Shown here: positions 37,606-48,560 of the stretch, piece after piece
Numbering within the stretch: position 1 is the first letter of the stretch
Layout: each line of letters begins with the position of its first letter
Source of the DNA: Microcebus murinus
Lineage: Eukaryota; Chordata; Mammalia; Primates; Cheirogaleidae
Reading direction: 5' to 3'
Length of the DNA: 64,000 bases
NCBI RefSeq assembly: GCF_040939455.1
Contig: NC_134106.1
Location: 83,087,001-83,151,000 of the forward strand
Made by a program: the position numbers and the translations under genes
Notes under the pieces: generated by a model
Databases searched by the model: none
What the model saw: the letters and a program-made list of their open reading frames with translations, nothing else
Told to the model about the DNA's origin: nothing

Positions 37606-39226
37606 TATTGTGTTAAAGATTTTTAAGTCCTGCATTTTGGTGCAACTTTTGTTGTAAATGTTAATCTTAGATTCTTATGTTAGCAAAAGTCCTGTCAATT
37701 AAATAAGACAGACTTCGTTATTCAGCTAAAGTTTTGAAAATGCTTTGCTCCTCTGTTTTTTGTTCAAGCCCCTGTGTATCCCTGAGAAGGCGCACAGGAT
37801 GTGGGCTGGCAGATGGCTGGGTTTTGTCTTCCTCTTAGATGTCAGAGACTGAGCCTCTCGGCCCCCGCAGTGGGGTGCAGCCATCAGATTAGTTGGAAGA
37901 GGAAGCATCTCCCGAACCAGAGATTTGATGACCAGTGTGAGAGCCTCAACAGGTCCCTTCCTCAGTCCTTGGAGATCATCTGTGCATGTATACAGAGTGA
38001 CCCTCCCTTGTCCCGAGTCTCTGCATGACAGCCGCGAGCAGAGTCCCTGCTGCCTCTCCCTGGACATGGAGAGAGAGTGACAAACTTCGGTATAATAAGG
38101 TACTGACACTTGGAGAATGTTTGTTACCACTTTATAACCCAGCATATAACAGGACTTGTGGGCCCTCTGCACTGTCCCTTTGCACTATTAAAAGTAGGTG
38201 ATGGGTAGGACAGAGAGGGGTGAGAAAGACTCATCTTCCGAATTTAGAACATAATCAAATATAACGAGATGTCCAAGAGGATAGAAGAATGTGAACCAAA
38301 TTGGAGTTACTAACCAAAAGGCAGATTTTAGATTTAATTTTCTTTTGTCCTAATTTTCTTTTTTAATAATCATTGTGTCTTTGGCGAAAGACAAAGCCTG
38401 ACAATCCTTTAGCCACATAGAACCTGTATTTCCCTATCTATAAGTGAGTGAATCAAATCAAAACTGAAAAATAAGGGCCGTCTCCTTTGCAGGCTACACA
38501 ACTTCGTGTTTCTTGTGCCCGGCCACGCAGCTCAGCCCAAGTGGAAGAAAAAGGCTTCTCTCTGACATGCCCAGGCTTCCAGCCGCTGGGGGAAGCCTAG
38601 CGGAGTCGCTTGCTCCCATCCTGCTCCCTCTCCCCATACCTTGTCTTCCTGAGCACCCAGGCCACCTGGTGGGCCGTGCACCCAGCACCCCCAGCTCGGC
38701 CCCCTTCCTCTGCGTCCCTCTGTCTCTGCAGCAATGCTAAGCTTTCAGCTGTCTCATCCCCGAGCTCCCTGTCTGTGCAGGGCAAGGGGTAAAATGTGCC
38801 TGTGAATGGGGAGGAGTAGACAGGGTGGATTAATAGCAGCGGCAGAAGAGGGACACAGCCGAGCAGAACAAAACGAGGGTGACCCGGACAAAACAAAGCG
38901 CCACAATAGATCATTTCTGAAAAGTCATCCGGGCAGCTTTGAAACCCAGGGTTGTGTGTTCCAGCGCAGTGTCGCAGCCACGGGCTTTCAAGAGACATGA
39001 ATGGAAACGGAACAGTAACTCTTTTTCATGCCTCTTTTCAGGGGTCTTGTCGGCAGAGAAGGATTTACCATTCAATTCCCATACTTTTATGTGGGAAATT
39101 AGGAATTTGCCCCTTAAAAAGAGATTGCCTTTTAAACTCTCATAAATTGTGGAGATTTTATAGATTTCCCAAAACTTCTTCCTCCTTTTCCTCCTTCCAC
39201 TTATATTTCATTTTTAAAAATACTCA
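37606..39226. other. Single-copy stretch, partly GC-rich
   Basis: GC rises at 38480-38800 without CpG-island density. The block at 38860-39000, with 'AGATCATTTCTGAAAAGTCA', has a conserved look. Frames of up to 148 aa are unrecognised. Confidence 0.4.
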
Positions 39227-39246
39227 TAAACACACACACACACACT
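39227..39246. repeat. (CA)n microsatellite
   Basis: A short run of about nine CA units. Confidence 0.9.
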
Positions 39247-39724
39247 TACACAGTTCCCACCTTCCCCACTTTTCTCAGGAATCTTCTACTCAGAAAATCT
39301 TCAGCCAAAAAGGTATTTCATCTTTCTGCTCATTATAGTGCTTGGTTTCTGTCCTTGGCTATTTCATTTTACCACATTTCATCATACCTCCAACTTCTTT
39401 TTGGAATAAGAGACCTACATTAGAAAATACTTATCACTGCATATCTGAAAACTGGGCATCTTGCTCCAAGCTTGGTGAGTCGGTCCAAGGCAAAATAAAA
39501 TAGGACATTCATGCATCCACTGGTCAGCAGGCATTTACTGTAAGGCCACTAGTGTGACTTCCTCCCACTGGCCCTGACTACATGCTACTTCTCAATTGTC
39601 TAATAAAAACAATCAGGTTTTACCGGAAAACAGCCCAGTAAAAATGTCCCCAACTAGAATGGGCTGGCCAGTAGTTTAGCAGTGGACAGCGCGGATCAGG
39701 CTCCTTCCTTCTCAGAAGCCCACA

Positions 39725-39800
39725 GTGTTTTGCCATGTTAATCTCATTAACCTTCCCTATCGGTTTCAACAGGACAGAAATGAAGACTTGAGGACGTGGA
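39725..39800 (-). repeat. MIR fragment (antisense)
   Basis: 'ATGTTAATCTCATTAACCTT', 'ccctatcgg' and 'ggacagaaatgaagacttgagg' match the reverse complement of MIR ('ttatctcatttaatcctc ... cctatgaggta ... cagatgaggaaactgagg'). Confidence 0.55.
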
Positions 39801-40589
39801 GTTCCTGGCCGGGAGAAGTCAAGCTTTGGCTCCGAGCCAGTACATTTGATCTGGCTCCCCAGGCCTCTTCCAAGGGCTTTTTTTGGAGCAGAGGAAGAAA
39901 GCACAAACAAGGGAACTTTGCCATAGGAAACCCAGCCATGTGTGATTTCAGGCTGCCCTCTCCCCTCCTCCTACCCCCACGAGAGTCCCAATCCCGGGTG
40001 TAGGGGTGAGCGCAGCGGGGCTGAGCCGGCCATTCTCCAGGGGCGGCCAAGCATGCCTGCACCCCTCCAGCCCTTTCCCTCCAAGAAGCCTCTGGGAGAG
40101 AGATAGAAAGGAGGGCCCAGGCGGGGGAGGGAAGAGAAGAGAAGGTTTTCCTCCTCAGCAGGTCTGTAAGGGGAGACTAGGGCTGGCTAACCATTTCCTG
40201 ATGTGCAAACGCTGAAACTTGGACTTCTTTTCTTGTTAGATTTCTTAGATATGCAAAAACCTAACCCAACAAAAGAGAGGCTCAAAATATATTTAACTTG
40301 GATGGGCTCAGACCCTGATGTCACTTCTCTGATGAACAAAAAAGAAAAAAAGAAAACAAATCAAACAATTTCCTATGTCTAAGGACACTATTGAAAACCT
40401 TAGAAACACTACATCAAACTCTGCAAATCTGGGAACTGTATGCTTTCCTTCCTTGTCAATGGCCATGTCAAAATGAGCCAGAATATTGCTCTTTAAGGGG
40501 CAAAATCCCCGTTAGAAATGAATAGTTGAAGGAACAGTGGTTCTTAAATATGTCTTTCCTGAGAAAAATAGGTAGCTTTAATGATCTGG
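39801..40589. other. Single-copy stretch
   Basis: No element or exon is recognised. It is GC-rich to about 40160, then AT-rich. Confidence 0.45.
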
Positions 40590-40710
40590 AAAGGTATAAT
40601 TTATGATTAAAATATTTAATTTAACTATATTTAATTTAAGTGTGTATTTAAATCATAATTAAATATATTCAAATTATATTTAAATATTTAATTTAAAATT
40701 AAAATATTCC
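40590..40710. repeat. AT-rich low-complexity tract with inverted repeats
   Basis: Words of the ATTTAAT/ATTAAAT type repeat in both orientations for about 120 bases, giving many short imperfect hairpins. Confidence 0.8.
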
Positions 40711-41189
40711 CATTTCTTTCTTTGCTACCTCTAAAGGAAGAATAGAAATTCCAAAGGCCAGGCCCCTGAGAAGCTTTCTAAAGCCCCATGGCAACAACTA
40801 ACTCTTACAAGCCCCAGAGAGACTGCCTCTGGGGAAACCCTCTTTCAACAGCCTCACCCACAACCAAAAACTACAAACGTTGACAAGATGACAGCACTAC
40901 TAACCTCTAAACCAGCAATTCCCAGCCTGTTTGGAATTTGGATAGCACATTGCTTAAGAAACCCTTCTTCCAACTTAACTCTTAAAAAGCACTGGCTTAT
41001 ACTTATTTTTTAAATTAAAAAAATTAAATTGCATTCAGATATTAATTATGCAATTAGAAAAGTTCTTCTGTGATTTTTCTTAAAACCTATTCCAACCTCT
41101 GCTGCCAGGGCCACTGTGGCCTGTGGCAGCTGTAGAAACTCTTTCTTTTTGACAGTGCTTTCTCCCCACCGAGCAGTGAAAGTTATCTT
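40711..41189. other. Single-copy stretch
   Basis: Nothing recognised. The right edge may be diverged L2. Confidence 0.4.
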
Positions 41190-41745
41190 AAAACAATAAC
41201 CAAGTGAATTATCCCACCCTCCATACCCATCCCTGGCTGAAAACTCTTCGACAGCTTTCTGGTGCACTGAGTAAAACCCAGGCCTGGCTTCCACTCATGT
41301 TGCCAATATCCTATTGTGCCTTTCCACCCTCTTCATTCTTATCTTCACTTTCTTGTGGTCAAGAACTTCTTCCTTGCCCCAGGGCCTTTGCGCATGCTCC
41401 TCTCTGCTTGGAGTGGCAGGTTGCCACTTCATGCCCACCTGGCTTCTCTTCTGTTAGGGCTCAGCTCATACGTCACCTCCTCACAGAGGTGTCCCCTGAC
41501 CGTGCTGTCTAAAGTAGCCTTGTCCCAACCAGTCATCTCTACCTCAGCCTCGAGTTTTTGTTCAGTCTGTAGGTGTTTTAATTTTATGCCTGTCTACTTG
41601 CTTTTGTCTGTCTCCCTTACTAGAATGCAGGCACCAGAAGGGTAGGGACATGACTCCTTTGTCTACCATCACCAGCAAATTGCATGTTGCCTGGTACACG
41701 GTCAGTGCTCCATAAATATTCGTGGAAGGAAGGAAAGAATGAAGG
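41190..41745 (+). mobile_element. L2 LINE 3' region
   Basis: A well-ordered L2 in sense orientation: 'TGAAAACTCTTCGACAGCTT', 'CCCCAGGGCCTTTGCGCATG', 'GCTCAGCTCATACGTCACCT', 'CAGAGGTGTCCCCTGACC', 'GTCTGTCTCCCTTACTAGAA' and 'CATAAATATTCGTGG'. It is the longest L2 in the window. Confidence 0.9.
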
Positions 41746-42664
41746 AAGACAAAATACTGACTTGAAGTTGATGCTTTACTTCCCATCCTGGAAATGTTCT
41801 GCATTATTCAAAGTCAAACCCAACTTTTTATATTAAACAGACCCCAAAATACAGTGTCTTGTAAGATCAAATTGAGTTTTCTTTTACATAGCATTGTGGA
41901 GCTGAACAGTCCAGGCTGGCGGGATGTTCTGTTTCACACAATGAATAAGAGATCCAGACTCTTCCCTTGTTTTTCTCCTCTGTCTTGCAGGGCAGTGCTC
42001 ATCTGCTGGCTAGAACAGGATTGCCAGCACGTAAGGTTCATTGGACGGCAGAAAGAGAGCAAGGCCCAGAACGGTGCTTTCCATTTCAGATGTGAAACAG
42101 AAGTTGTACATATCACTGGCGCTCACATCCCACAGGCAATAACTCAGTCTCGCAGCCTGCAAGGGAGGTTGGGAAGTAGTCTGTAGCTGAATGACTTCAC
42201 ACCCAGGAAGAAAGGAAAAATGGATCTGGGGGAAACTCAGCATCTGCCAGATGTTCCTAGACTCCTCTCTGAGCATAAAGCATTCTGAGACCTGCCGGTG
42301 GGTCATGGAGCCTGTGCACAGACTCTGTCCTTAACTGGGCAGGAAAGACTTCCCACCCAGGATTCCCCTCTGTGCTGTAGAGCTCACAGGGGCTGGAGAG
42401 GCAGCACAACTTAAGGGTGGCAGAATCACTGCCACCACCTCCAATACTGAGACTCCAACATACTCAACCTGTCCTTTCCTCTCTTGGCTTTGAGGCTTAG
42501 AAACAGTCCAGATGCATTTTGTTTTAGCACCTGAATTCTCACCTTCAGTTCTTTACTCATGGCATAAGAAGATGCAAAAAGCAATTGGCCAGAGTGCCAG
42601 CTGTATTCATTTGCAGTGAAGGAAGTAGACAGGCAAACCTCTTCCATGTCCCCAAGACAATCCC
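41746..42664. other. Single-copy stretch
   Basis: A 130-aa frame at 41794-42186 is unrecognised. No element is evident. Confidence 0.45.
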
Positions 42665-42815
42665 AGTTTAGTGGCTTCCTTCCATGTGACCTTCAGCAGA
42701 TTACTTAGTGTCCCTAAGACTCAGTTTGCTGCCTTCCAAAATGGGAACTAAAATACTTTCTTCATATGGTTATTAAAATTAAATTCACTAATGCATGTAA
42801 AGTTCTCAGTTTTTT
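42665..42815 (+). repeat. MIR SINE
   Basis: 'GTGACCTTCAGCAGATTACT', 'gtccctaagactcagtttgctgcc', 'AAAATGGGAACTAAAATA' and 'ttcactaatgcatgtaaagttctcag' give the full MIR 3' order in sense orientation. Confidence 0.85.
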
Positions 42816-42889
42816 AAGAAGAAATATCTGACAGATAGGTATTTAATTTATTTTTCTTTCAGTTAATGGCTTTTCTTTTGCCAATTTCC

Positions 42890-43190
42890 AGCGTGGCGAG
42901 CCATCTCTCTTCCTCAACCCCATCAAATGCCTCCAGCCTATTAAGTCACCCTGTCACCTAAAGTCTCCTCTGAAACAGTCCAGTGCTCCTTGCCTCTCCC
43001 TTCTCAAATCCTGTCCCATACTTGTTCACATTGTTATTTAACATCCTGTGTTCTCCCCTGATTGTTTCATAAGCATGTATCTCGTTGGGAAGACTGTAAG
43101 CTTTCTGAAAGCAGCTGGAACGAGGTTGGGGGGTTCTGGCAGCCCATAACATGTAACACAACGGGGCTGCATCACATCCACTCAACAAGC
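42890..43190 (+). repeat. L2 LINE fragment
   Basis: 'TTAAGTCACCCTGTCACCTA' and 'GTTGGGAAGACTGTAAGCTT' followed by 'tctgaaagcag' match the L2 3' region ('tagactgtaagctccatgagagcag'). Diverged. Confidence 0.55.
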
Positions 43191-45449
43191 ATGCCATCGA
43201 GCCATTCAAATGGTGACATCCACAGATTCAAGTGAGGTGTACATGATTCTAGAGAAACACATCGATTCAGCAGATTAGTCCCAAACATTGGTTGACTCAG
43301 GATCGCTTTTCTAAATAGTAAAATATTCTGTTTATTGGAACTGAATGACTAACTTAGTATCCCTGTGTAGAAGTTGAAAACGTTGCCTAAAATTTTATCA
43401 CACACTGGAACTTCTGGTAACTCACGGCACTGCCTTCTGGGTGGTGTTTATTCTGTGCCACAAACACCTGAATTACTGAAATTGAAGTCGATCCAAGTTC
43501 TCTGTTTGGGGTTCCAGCACTTTGTGGACTGGCACATGTGTCTGAGAAAAATCTGGGGAATGCTTGTCCTTTCATTCCTCTGAGAATTATGCCATTTTCC
43601 AAGAAAAGCTAAATAGCTCATTCATGTTTCACTCTCTGTTCTTCCAGGCTGGTTTCCTGAGGATATTTTTTAGCCAGACTGGTGTGTTTTCTTTTCTTTT
43701 TTTTTTTTAATAGGCTGCTGTAAATTGAGAGTTTTAAACTTAAACTTATATTGAATGATACTTGAGTACATTACCAAATGAAGAATATTATCCTTATTTC
43801 ATCTGTTACAGATGCAAACAACGCACATGGGAATGGTGTCCTTTGGTGGGACATGTGGACAAACTCCCCCAGAGTACCCACAAACCCACATGAAATCTCT
43901 CAGCTCTGCTTCTGAGGGGGCCAACTAATAAGTACCATCAGGTAATGAAACTGTTATTTTTTTTTTCTTTCTTTCTGCATCACTTTTATCATCAAGAGAA
44001 GTGGGGCATTTCACATTTTAAGGGCTTTTTGCACAGGAAATCCTAGCGTGGCCTTAACACAGACTGAAGTCTCTAGGGGGGAAGTTATGGAGTAACCTAA
44101 AAAACTCAAACAGAGGAGCAAAGCTCCCTGACCGGATGGCATCCATCTGGGGCTTCCAGAAGGAAACTGATAGGTATATATACCACCCGCAGACGTGGGG
44201 CACGCTCCAGGCCATTTGAATTTTTGGAACCTATTTTCAAAAAGAGGAGATGCCTTGAACTGCAGCGCTCTGAGCCCAGATTCACTCCCCAAAATTAAGC
44301 AATGAGCTTAAAGGCAGACAAGGAAAATACTTGGTTTGGCTTACCCACACAGCTCAGGCCAGTGTCAACTGGGCAGGGAAAAGAGTAGAAGGATCTATAA
44401 AGTTCCTTAGAAAACAAAAAGGTACTAGTCAACCGAGACAGCCGGGCAATATACAAATGTGCGCCTCCCAAAGCTAAAGAGAAAGCCTCCCCCACCCCCT
44501 TCCTTGAAATCATGAACCCAGCAAAGCCTTCAGAGAAGAAGACACTTGAGCTGGGTGTGTTTACTCACGGCAGAATCAAAGCACACTGGGGAGTAGGAGC
44601 ATACAAGTGGCCCCGTGAGCACAGAGCAGGGGCCAGACTGGCAGGGCTGGGTGTGGCAGGTCTTGGGGAGCACAGCACCCTCCTGCAGACTGTAGACTGT
44701 TGGGAATTTGCTGGACCGGGTTATGGATGAGCAGGTCTTTGTCTGCTTCATGCTACATGAGGAGCTGCGAATCAGCCAAGCATTGCAGAACACGCCGCTG
44801 CCTTCAGAGAGCGTGCAGGAGCGCTCCCCTTGTTTTATGGTGTACAATGATGAATTGCGAGGCTTATCCACGAGTCATCGAGTCACAGAGGAGCAATGCA
44901 GCCTGCACCAGATGACATTTAGTCCAAAACCGTGCAGGTAAGAACAAGCACTCTTACTGATGAACCGGGAAGTGGAAGAAATTACATTTTTCCATAGCAT
45001 GTATTGCCCTCTAACCTACTGTGGCCGGCAGGGTCCTGGTGGGAAACAAATGGCCCATTCAAACATCTGACTCAGCGGGGAGGCTGTTGAAGGATCCGTT
45101 TACAGAGGAATTGTCAGGGTTAAGGAAACCAAAATGGTGCCCAGCAGTTACCACTCCTAAGCGGTGGCATTGGGGAGGGCTGGGTCCCACGATGGGCTTG
45201 GGCCAATTCCCACCGTTGGGGACTGTTGATTTCCTCCCAGTGAAAAAGCAAGTTTCAAGGGACAGGACTTCAGTACCCTTAGCTCACTGTCCTGCTCTTC
45301 AGCCTCCAGCTCCTGACCCAGCTGGGTCTTGAGGGCGTGAAGCCAATGACACCATCATTAATGACCCACCTCCCCAGGGTCCTCTGCAAAGCAAGGCAGA
45401 GAAGGTAGAGGGGTCTGCAGAGGCAATTGGAAATGTCCAGCCCCATGCC
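43191..45449. other. Single-copy stretch with one donor-bounded open frame
   Basis: No repeat except T/CT runs near 43700 and 43960. At 44708-44941 a 77-aa frame (MLDRVMDEQVFVCFMLHEEL...) ends next to CCGTGCAG|GTAAGAAC, a strong splice-donor match at 44937. The upstream side has no good acceptor. The protein is unrecognised. It may be a noncoding-RNA exon or chance. Confidence 0.25.
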
Positions 45450-45610
45450 GTGCACTCTACTTTTAAATGCTTATCTCCCGTTGTCTACCTCAGCCCACAG
45501 AATGGAAGCTCCTCAAAAACAGCAACTGAACCAGTCCTGTCCCTGCTGTGTCCCAAGTACCTGCGTGCACTCAATGGCATGCAAAGAATATCTGTTGCAA
45601 GACTGAATTG
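45450..45610 (+). repeat. L2 3' end
   Basis: 'GAATGGAAGCTCCTCAAAAA', 'cagcaactgaaccagtcctgtccctgctgtgtccc' and 'AGAATATCTGTTGCAAGACT' follow the L2 terminus. Confidence 0.75.
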
Positions 45611-45949
45611 GAGCAAAGAAGAAAACCGCTTGCCCAGTATTTGACAGAAACTAAGTAATAAGAGACAAGCAGCATTTTTTATAACATAAAAATATTCCTT
45701 AACAGAGTGTTTCCCTATGGTAAAGTGGGTCTTATTTTGGCCCTTCTGCCCAAAGCAATATAGCCAAGATATATAAGAAGGAAAATATAGTGGGGCACAA
45801 AATTTGCTGAAAAGATTATATTTATGCTTTGCTTGGAGTGAAGATATGTTTTGAGACTGAAGTATTTTAAGTTGCCTTAAAAAAAAAAATACAAGAAACA
45901 CATCTTTCTCCTGCCTTTTCAGACCTGTGGTCTAAGAATGAGGGACAGT

Positions 45950-46175
45950 TGCCAGGATTATTAAAGAAACTGTGTTCAACAGTGGAAAGATGTCAGGTTG
46001 TGGGATTTTCTGCCACGGGAGGTTTTAGAGGCCAACGTTGTCTGGATTTGATGACAGGTAATGACATTAACTAATTACAAAACTAATCACATTTGGAGCA
46101 GTGGAAGCTGAGATCATGATAAGCGTAATCAAATCCCTGACTTCGGGGCTGCGGGAATCAGAGGGTAAGTTTTCT
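45950..46175. promoter_or_regulatory. Candidate conserved noncoding element
   Basis: This repeat-free block holds clustered homeodomain and related words. TGACAG and TGACA lie at 46052-46057 and 46062-46066, TAATTA at 46072-46077, GATAAG at 46118-46123 and TAATCA at 46126-46131. A donor-like AGAGGGTAAGTTTT follows near 46163. No alignment was run, so function is inferred. Confidence 0.35.
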
Positions 46176-46459
46176 CCTCTTGCAAAGCTTGGCCAGATGC
46201 CTTTCAGAGTCCTTTGTCTGAATATTTTGGAAACTGCAGATACCAACAAGAGTTGGAACTGCAGCACCCAGTGGCCGGACTGGCACTCAGCCCGGGGACT
46301 AGGCTGGGGGAATCTGTATGGGTCCCGACGGGCTGAAGAGGAGCCCTGCCCACCTGCCACCAGGAGCTGCAGTCAAGGTAAAGTCCTGGACCTTTCAGAC
46401 CCTTTTCTCTTCCCCCCAAAACCTGAAGACCTGTGCCCACCATCCCACCTTCGTCACTG

Positions 46460-46610
46460 GCTGGGATGTGCCTTGGACAAACTACAACTCACTGGAGCTT
46501 CAGTTTTTTCCCCTACAAAGTAGACATAGAAAATCTCTATCCCATTTGCCTCAGCACATTGATGTAAGAATCCCATAAAATAGTTTACTTGGAGTGTTAT
46601 AAACTGTTCT
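46460..46610 (+). repeat. MIR SINE
   Basis: 'TGTGCCTTGGACAAACTACA', 'gagcttcagttttttcccc', 'TACAAAGTAGACATAG' and later 'tttacttggagtg' follow MIR sense order. Diverged. Confidence 0.6.
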
Positions 46611-46738
46611 GAATACAACGCCTATTGGTTGTATTAATCCGAGTTAAAGGCCCAGGTACCTATGATTGAATACCTCAATTACCAAAACAACAGGGAATTG
46701 TTCGAGCCAAGAAGCTGCCCACCTTCTAGAGGTCAGTT

Positions 46739-46858
46739 CCTTTCCCACCTCTTTCTTCTCTTTTCTCTCTTCTCTCTTCTCTCTTCTCTCTCTCTCTCTC
46801 TCTCCCTCCCTCTCTCTCTTTCTCTCTCTCCCTCTCTGGCTCTCACTCCCACTCTCTG
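46739..46858. repeat. (TC)n-rich polypyrimidine tract
   Basis: About 120 bases almost entirely C and T, with a CTCTCT core. The Ser/Leu-rich and Arg/Glu-rich frames here are artefacts. Confidence 0.95.
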
Positions 46859-46999
46859 GGAGGAAAGGGACCAGTCCATCTCCTTCAAAGCCTTTTTTAG
46901 CCCTTTTAAGAGACAATAGAGCACCAAGCTGTGCTGTGGAAATGCTCTGGTCATTCTTCCCATCTACTCACATTCCTTAAGCCCTGATGTAAAACTTGA

Positions 47000-47290
47000 A
47001 AGGAAATGAAATCCTAAATGTAAACACTATCTTTCAGTCACTTGGAAAATTATCTACCTCTCCTTTCTCTCTCTTATCAATTCACTCACCCTCAATTAAA
47101 GCCGTCCTTTGAGTTAAACCTCACTTTTCAGAAACCAAGCAATCGCTTAAGAAAGAGAAAAATATTAAGAGATCCAGATTTCAATTAACTTTGCCATTGA
47201 TTTTTGTGTAATTCTGGGGGAGGCATTATTCTGTTGGCAAAGTAGGGGCAAAGAACTCAAAGATTAATGAAGGCTCTAATGATGGCAGCA
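47000..47290. promoter_or_regulatory. Candidate conserved noncoding element
   Basis: Repeat-free AT-rich block with 'CACCCTCAATTAAAG', CAATTAA at 47182-47188, 'GCCATTGA' just after it and 'GATTAATGAAGG' near 47262. Inferred from motif density only. Confidence 0.27.
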
Positions 47291-47452
47291 GGCAAGGACT
47301 GAGACATTTGCAGTCCTATTCCCTAGGACTTTTGCTGAAAAGCAAAAGCAAAAATAGGAGGAAAATGGCCTTTGCTTTTTTAAAAGCTGCAATTGCTTCA
47401 TAATCGTTGAATATGTATTGATCATAACAAGAGACCCATGGGTAGCACACGA

Positions 47453-47483
47453 GAGTGCACACACACACACACACACACACACC
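47453..47483. repeat. (CA)n microsatellite
   Basis: About 14 pure CA units. Confidence 0.97.
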
Positions 47484-48234
47484 ACGTAAATACAATGGAG
47501 GAAACCATTGATACAGATATAATTTTTAATGTGTTGTGTCATTGAATGTCTACCAGAAGAAAAAAGTCTCCCTGAAAATAGATTTAAAACAACAGGCAGT
47601 TTAATCAGATAAGTACACAGCATTCATCTCTGTCCCCTAGCAATATGATTGCAGCATAATGAATGAAGGGAAGGAGCTCATCGGGATCCATCTCTTCTGA
47701 GCAGCAGAGTGAAACCAACTGTCACTGAGAACCATTCCTTGGGTGGGGCGGGAGCAGGGTCCGCTGCTGTGATCATCACCATCTTCACGGGCTAAACTCG
47801 AGCAAAGGAAATAATCAACACAATGTAGGATTTTATTTTGAAAGGTTTATTCCAACTTTAGTTGACTTCCTAATGGGGGCTTCAGCCCTGCAACACGACT
47901 CACCAATTTTTGGAAGCCCCTACTGGGGTGGAGTGTAGGTCATCAGTGATGAGAAGATACCTTGCAAGGAAGTGTCAGGGGAGTTAATTGGAGCAAATAC
48001 CCTCTTCTCAAACCAAATGCAAAAGGTGAGGCTGTTCAATTACAAGGCCATCAAGGAAAGGCTGTAACTCGTGCATGCTGCTTGCTGCTCTTATGCAAAG
48101 GCAAGTGTTAGATTAGTGCCTGACAGTTAAGGTCTGTCCTTGAGCTGCTGGTCACTGCTGTCTCCTAGGAAACAGTGGGGTTGGTGAGGGAGCCTGACGG
48201 TGCCAGCACTCAGAGAGGCCTGCGGGAAGCTGAG
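47484..48234. other. Single-copy stretch
   Basis: No element is recognised. 'TTCAATTACAAGGCCATCAA' near 48032 and 'CTTATGCAAAGGCAAG' near 48090 give a regulatory look without firm support. Confidence 0.4.
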
Positions 48235-48415
48235 GCTCATGTGTTCGTTGACTGCCTCCTATGAGCCAGCCCTGTTCCAAGGCTTTGCCCCTCACACAAC
48301 CCTGTGAGGTAAGTTCTGTTATTCCCTCCTTTTTACAGTCTATGCAGACAGATGAAATGACTCACCCAAGATCACATGGTTATTAGGTGTTAGAGAGGCA
48401 TACAAAGCCAGGCCA
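48235..48415 (-). repeat. MIR SINE (antisense)
   Basis: 'CCTATGAGCCAGCCCTGTTC', 'CAACCCTGTGAGGTAAGTTC', 'cctttttacag', 'GATGAAATGACTCACCCAAG' and 'atcacatggttattagg' are a nearly full antisense MIR. Confidence 0.9.
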
Positions 48416-48429
48416 CCGCTGAGAGTACC

Positions 48430-48560
48430 AGGTAACAACTATGTGGCTGCTCAGAGGAACTGAATTTAATTGAACAGAAAATCGGAAAAGTGGCGGGCTG
48501 TAAAGAAGGCAGGAAATGATTAGGCTTAATTACAATCCTCTCCAAAATAAAAACCAATTT
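48430..48560. promoter_or_regulatory. Candidate conserved noncoding element
   Basis: A repeat-free block with 'GAATTTAATTGAACAG', 'AATGATTAGGC' and TAATTA at 48527-48532. Function is inferred from motifs only. Confidence 0.25.

Noticed and set aside
37726..38172. 148-aa minus-strand frame
   Set aside because: Unrecognised, no splice context, overlapped by a plus-strand frame.
38480..38800. Possible CpG island or promoter
   Set aside because: GC is raised but CpG count is low and there is no clear core promoter or transcript evidence.
46644..46980. Arg/Glu-rich and Ser/Leu-rich frames
   Set aside because: They come from the polypyrimidine tract at 46739-46858.
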